The notes under the pieces were generated by a model that saw nothing but the letters and a program-made list of their open reading frames with translations, was not told the origin of the DNA and did no database searches. From SVFI01 sp045588655 (GTDB taxonomy: Bacteria; Bacillota; Clostridia; Lachnospirales; Lachnospiraceae): a stretch of DNA of 64,000 bases. The stretch spans positions 1 through 64,000 of the forward strand of contig JAZNEP010000042.1 in the NCBI GenBank assembly GCA_045588655.1. The letters run 5' to 3'. The position numbers and the translations under genes are program-made. Below are positions 61,856 to 64,000 of this stretch, one piece after another (position 1 is the stretch's first letter; each line of letters starts with the position of its first letter).

Positions 61856-63760
61856 ATGGCCATAAATACAGAATTGTATGCAGATTATTTGCATAATAAA
61901 ATAGCGATTTATGGACTTGGGACGGAAACAGAAAAAGAGTTGCCTTGCTTACGTGGATTGTTTGACGTTGTTGGGTTGCTGGATGGATATCTCACAGAGG
62001 GTGAAATGTATGGTCTTCCGATTATGACGTTGGAAAGAGCAAGGCAGGAGAAGGTTAGGCTGATTGTTGTAGTTGCGCGTCCGGGTTCCTGTAAAGCGAT
62101 TAGAAAGAAAATAGGAGCCTTTTGCGAGAAGTATGGAATTGCACTTATGGATGTGCGCGGAAAAGATTTGCTTTGTGCAGAAAATGGAAAATTCGTGTTT
62201 GCTAATATATCAGGAGAGTCGTCGGAACAGCTGATGAATATGGCAGAAGAAGCGGAGATAGTCGGCTTCGGACTTTATGATGTGTTGGTTATGCAGAAGG
62301 TACTTGAAAGTTCGGATCTTCAAGAACTGGCTTTGTCGGTAGAGAAAAAGTTGGAGTGGGATTTAAGATTGGCATGTACGATACCCCGACGGAAGGTTGT
62401 TTCAATTTTTGACAAATTGATTAATTTAGGGAAAAAAATATATATTGTGGATGACAGTTCTCTTGGAAAGGAGCAGGTGCAACAGATTCTTTCGGCATGT
62501 GGGATTTTCGGATATAAGAAAATATTTTGTTTGGGAGATTGTGAAGGCGAAAGTCAAGAGGAGTTGTTTAATCGTTATAAAGAATCTGTAAAAGCTGCAT
62601 CATATTTGTATGTGGGCGTCGATGGGAGTCCCAGCCTCGAGATTGCTCGGAGTCTTGGGATGGAAGTTGTTGGGTTGTATAGTGCTAATCAATTATTTGA
62701 AACGCTGGATTATATGGGCTTGGATATGTATGTTAAGACTATAGCGGATAGAGTCAAGTTGGGTTTTTTTGTGTCGGAAATATTTAATGACCCTTTCTGT
62801 TTTGAAAATGGAAAAAAGGTTTGTGTTGATAATTCTTATACATTGGGGGAATTATTTTTTGCACCGATGATAACGGATTTTGTACTTTGGATGGATGATT
62901 TGCTTAAACAAAATGATATAGAAGATGTTTGCTTCTGCGCGAGAGATGGATATCTGATTCGACGTATGTATCGTTGTCTGGATAGAAAAGTTAATTCTGT
63001 TTATTTTTTGACATCACGAATTGCCGCAATACGCGCTGGAGTACGTACAGAAGAGGATATTCGTTATGTTGAAAGAATGAAATATTTTGGTAGCGAGGAA
63101 GATAGTCTTAGGGTGCGTTTTGGAATCGAACCATTGGAGCTTTCTAAAGCGCAAGGAGTTCTTGGATATCAAGAAGTGATTTTGGATAGGGCGCAGGAGC
63201 AAAGCCGCAATTTAAAAAAATATATTCAAGAGTTAGATTTTTCTGCAGGTGACATCGCGATGTTTGATTTTGTAGCAAAAGGAACGACACAGATGTATTT
63301 ACAGCGACTCGTACCGAATCACATGAAAGGTTTCTATTTTTTGCAACTTGAACCAGACTTTATGAGTGACAAAGGGTTGGATATTGAGCCATTTTATACG
63401 GAAGATGAGAAGAATCAGAGCGCAATTTTTGATCGTTATTATATTCTGGAGACTATATTGACAGCGCCGCATCCTTCGGTTTTGGGTTTTGATCGGGAGG
63501 GAAAACCGATTTATGCTCGGGAAACCCGAAGTGAGAGAGATATTCAATGTTTTGGGAGGGCGCAGGATGGGATACTGAATTATTTTAAGGAGTATATTTC
63601 GCTTGTTCCGGAGTCATTGCGAGTAGAGAATAAAAAACTGGATGAGTTTTTTTTATCATTGATTGATAAAATAGAAATCACAGACTCTGACTTTTTGGCA
63701 CTTATAGTAGAAGATCCATTTTTTAATCGTATGACAGATATAAAAGATGTGCTAGAATAG
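61856..63760 (+). CDS. HAD-like paralogue lacking the nucleophile Asp
   Basis: The 634-residue protein has the same layout as its neighbour: Rossmann-like module (IAIYGLGTETEKELPCLRG, VGLLDGYLTEGEMYGLPI), HAD-like domain and C-terminal domain with CFCARDGYLIRRMYRCL near 355. The HAD motif I reads VGFGLYDVLVMQ where the neighbour has ISFDIFDTLLVR, so the nucleophile Asp is Gly while the second Asp remains. It is probably catalytically dead and may act with the active copy. I prefer ATG 61856, nine bases after GGGAG; ATG 61847 and 61850 are possible. Confidence 0.8.
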   Translation: MAINTELYADYLHNKIAIYGLGTETEKELPCLRGLFDVVGLLDGYLTEGEMYGLPIMTLERARQEKVRLIVVVARPGSCKAIRKKIGAFCEKYGIALMDVRGKDLLCAENGKFVFANISGESSEQLMNMAEEAEIVGFGLYDVLVMQKVLESSDLQELALSVEKKLEWDLRLACTIPRRKVVSIFDKLINLGKKIYIVDDSSLGKEQVQQILSACGIFGYKKIFCLGDCEGESQEELFNRYKESVKAASYLYVGVDGSPSLEIARSLGMEVVGLYSANQLFETLDYMGLDMYVKTIADRVKLGFFVSEIFNDPFCFENGKKVCVDNSYTLGELFFAPMITDFVLWMDDLLKQNDIEDVCFCARDGYLIRRMYRCLDRKVNSVYFLTSRIAAIRAGVRTEEDIRYVERMKYFGSEEDSLRVRFGIEPLELSKAQGVLGYQEVILDRAQEQSRNLKKYIQELDFSAGDIAMFDFVAKGTTQMYLQRLVPNHMKGFYFLQLEPDFMSDKGLDIEPFYTEDEKNQSAIFDRYYILETILTAPHPSVLGFDREGKPIYARETRSERDIQCFGRAQDGILNYFKEYISLVPESLRVENKKLDEFFLSLIDKIEITDSDFLALIVEDPFFNRMTDIKDVLE

Positions 63761-63804
63761 AAGAAAGATTTCTTGAAATACGAATGGAGAAAAGGAGGGT
63801 ACAT

Positions 63805-64000
63805 ATGAACTTCGAACTTACAGCATCCATGATGTGCGCCAACTATGGTAATTTGGCAAAAGAAGTAAAAGAACTTGACAAAGGCGGAATCGACTCGTTC
63901 CACATTGATATTATGGACGGCCGTTATGTACCAAATTTTGCGATGTCCTTAAATGATATGGCGTTTATCGCGAGTGCGACAGAAAAGCCGCTTGATGTCC
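63805..64000 (+). CDS. Ribulose-phosphate 3-epimerase family protein, 5' part
   Basis: The window ends inside this gene; 65 codons are visible. They begin MNFELTASMMCANYGNL and include FHIDIMDGRYVPNFAMS, the metal-binding His-Asp-Met-Asp segment of ribulose-5-phosphate/allulose-6-phosphate 3-epimerases (TIM barrel). It probably converts a ketopentose or ketohexose phosphate, which could feed sugar precursors to the operon. ATG 63805 has a strong AAAGGAGGG site, 45 bases after the previous stop, so it may belong to the same transcript. Confidence 0.85.
   Translation, partial: MNFELTASMMCANYGNLAKEVKELDKGGIDSFHIDIMDGRYVPNFAMSLNDMAFIASATEKPLDV

Overview
The window looks like chromosome from a low-to-moderate GC Firmicute of the Clostridia, most likely family Lachnospiraceae. 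The evidence is strong AGGAGG-type ribosome binding sites, sigma-A promoters, Gram-positive lipoproteins and BspA-type repeat proteins, KtrAB, a FeoA/FeoB cluster with its Cys-rich partner, an MBOAT/DHHW acylation pair, a MoxR/DUF58 operon and two xylo-oligosaccharide enzymes (GH8 and GH120). No rRNA, tRNA, CRISPR array, transposase or prophage gene is visible. The species assignment is inference from gene content.

Bases 1-3,100 are a small decay zone: an alpha/beta hydrolase fragment abutting a MazF-like remnant, a GNAT gene whose middle is missing, and a few small regulators or hypotheticals. Bases 3,150-13,750 carry regulator-plus-effector units: an HTH/TPR regulator overlapping an ABC exporter, a TetR/flavodoxin pair behind a double-palindrome promoter, a 7-TM hybrid histidine kinase, a DinB-like protein, and a TetR-CPBP protease-esterase lipoprotein set followed by a Nudix hydrolase. 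A three-copy 84-bp direct repeat follows. Bases 14,190-24,400 hold an oxidoreductase, a DUF3048 lipoprotein, a reverse transcriptase preceded by a strongly folded putative RNA, KtrB-KtrA, and a lipoprotein-MBOAT-DHHW operon for O-acylation of an extracellular glycan.

Bases 24,390-33,910 hold an AraC regulator, a GH8 reducing-end xylose-releasing enzyme, a MATE exporter, the MoxR-DUF58-membrane protein operon, a deleted acyltransferase gene and a GH120 beta-xylosidase. Bases 34,200-49,000 hold a chemoreceptor, a degenerate MocR regulator, a ferrous iron cluster in which an 18-repeat BspA-like surface protein sits between feoA and feoB, two secreted PPC/Ig/Fn3-type proteins, a radical SAM/SPASM protein, a membrane protein and a phosphodiesterase.

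Bases 49,150-63,760 are a surface-polymer region. It starts with a CDP-glycerol-transferase-like gene ending at a G8 homopolymer frameshift, then a membrane-anchored/secreted protein pair and a beta-propeller-like protein. A tightly packed operon follows: GT32, a pyruvyl transferase/FrhB fusion, GT2, radical SAM, a HAD protein and a second HAD-like protein that has lost its nucleophile. Five of these six proteins carry an extra Rossmann-like module at one end. The window ends inside a ribulose-phosphate 3-epimerase family gene.

The best candidates for something undescribed are the reverse transcriptase with its upstream structured RNA (17,556-18,917) and the modular polysaccharide operon (53,937-63,760).
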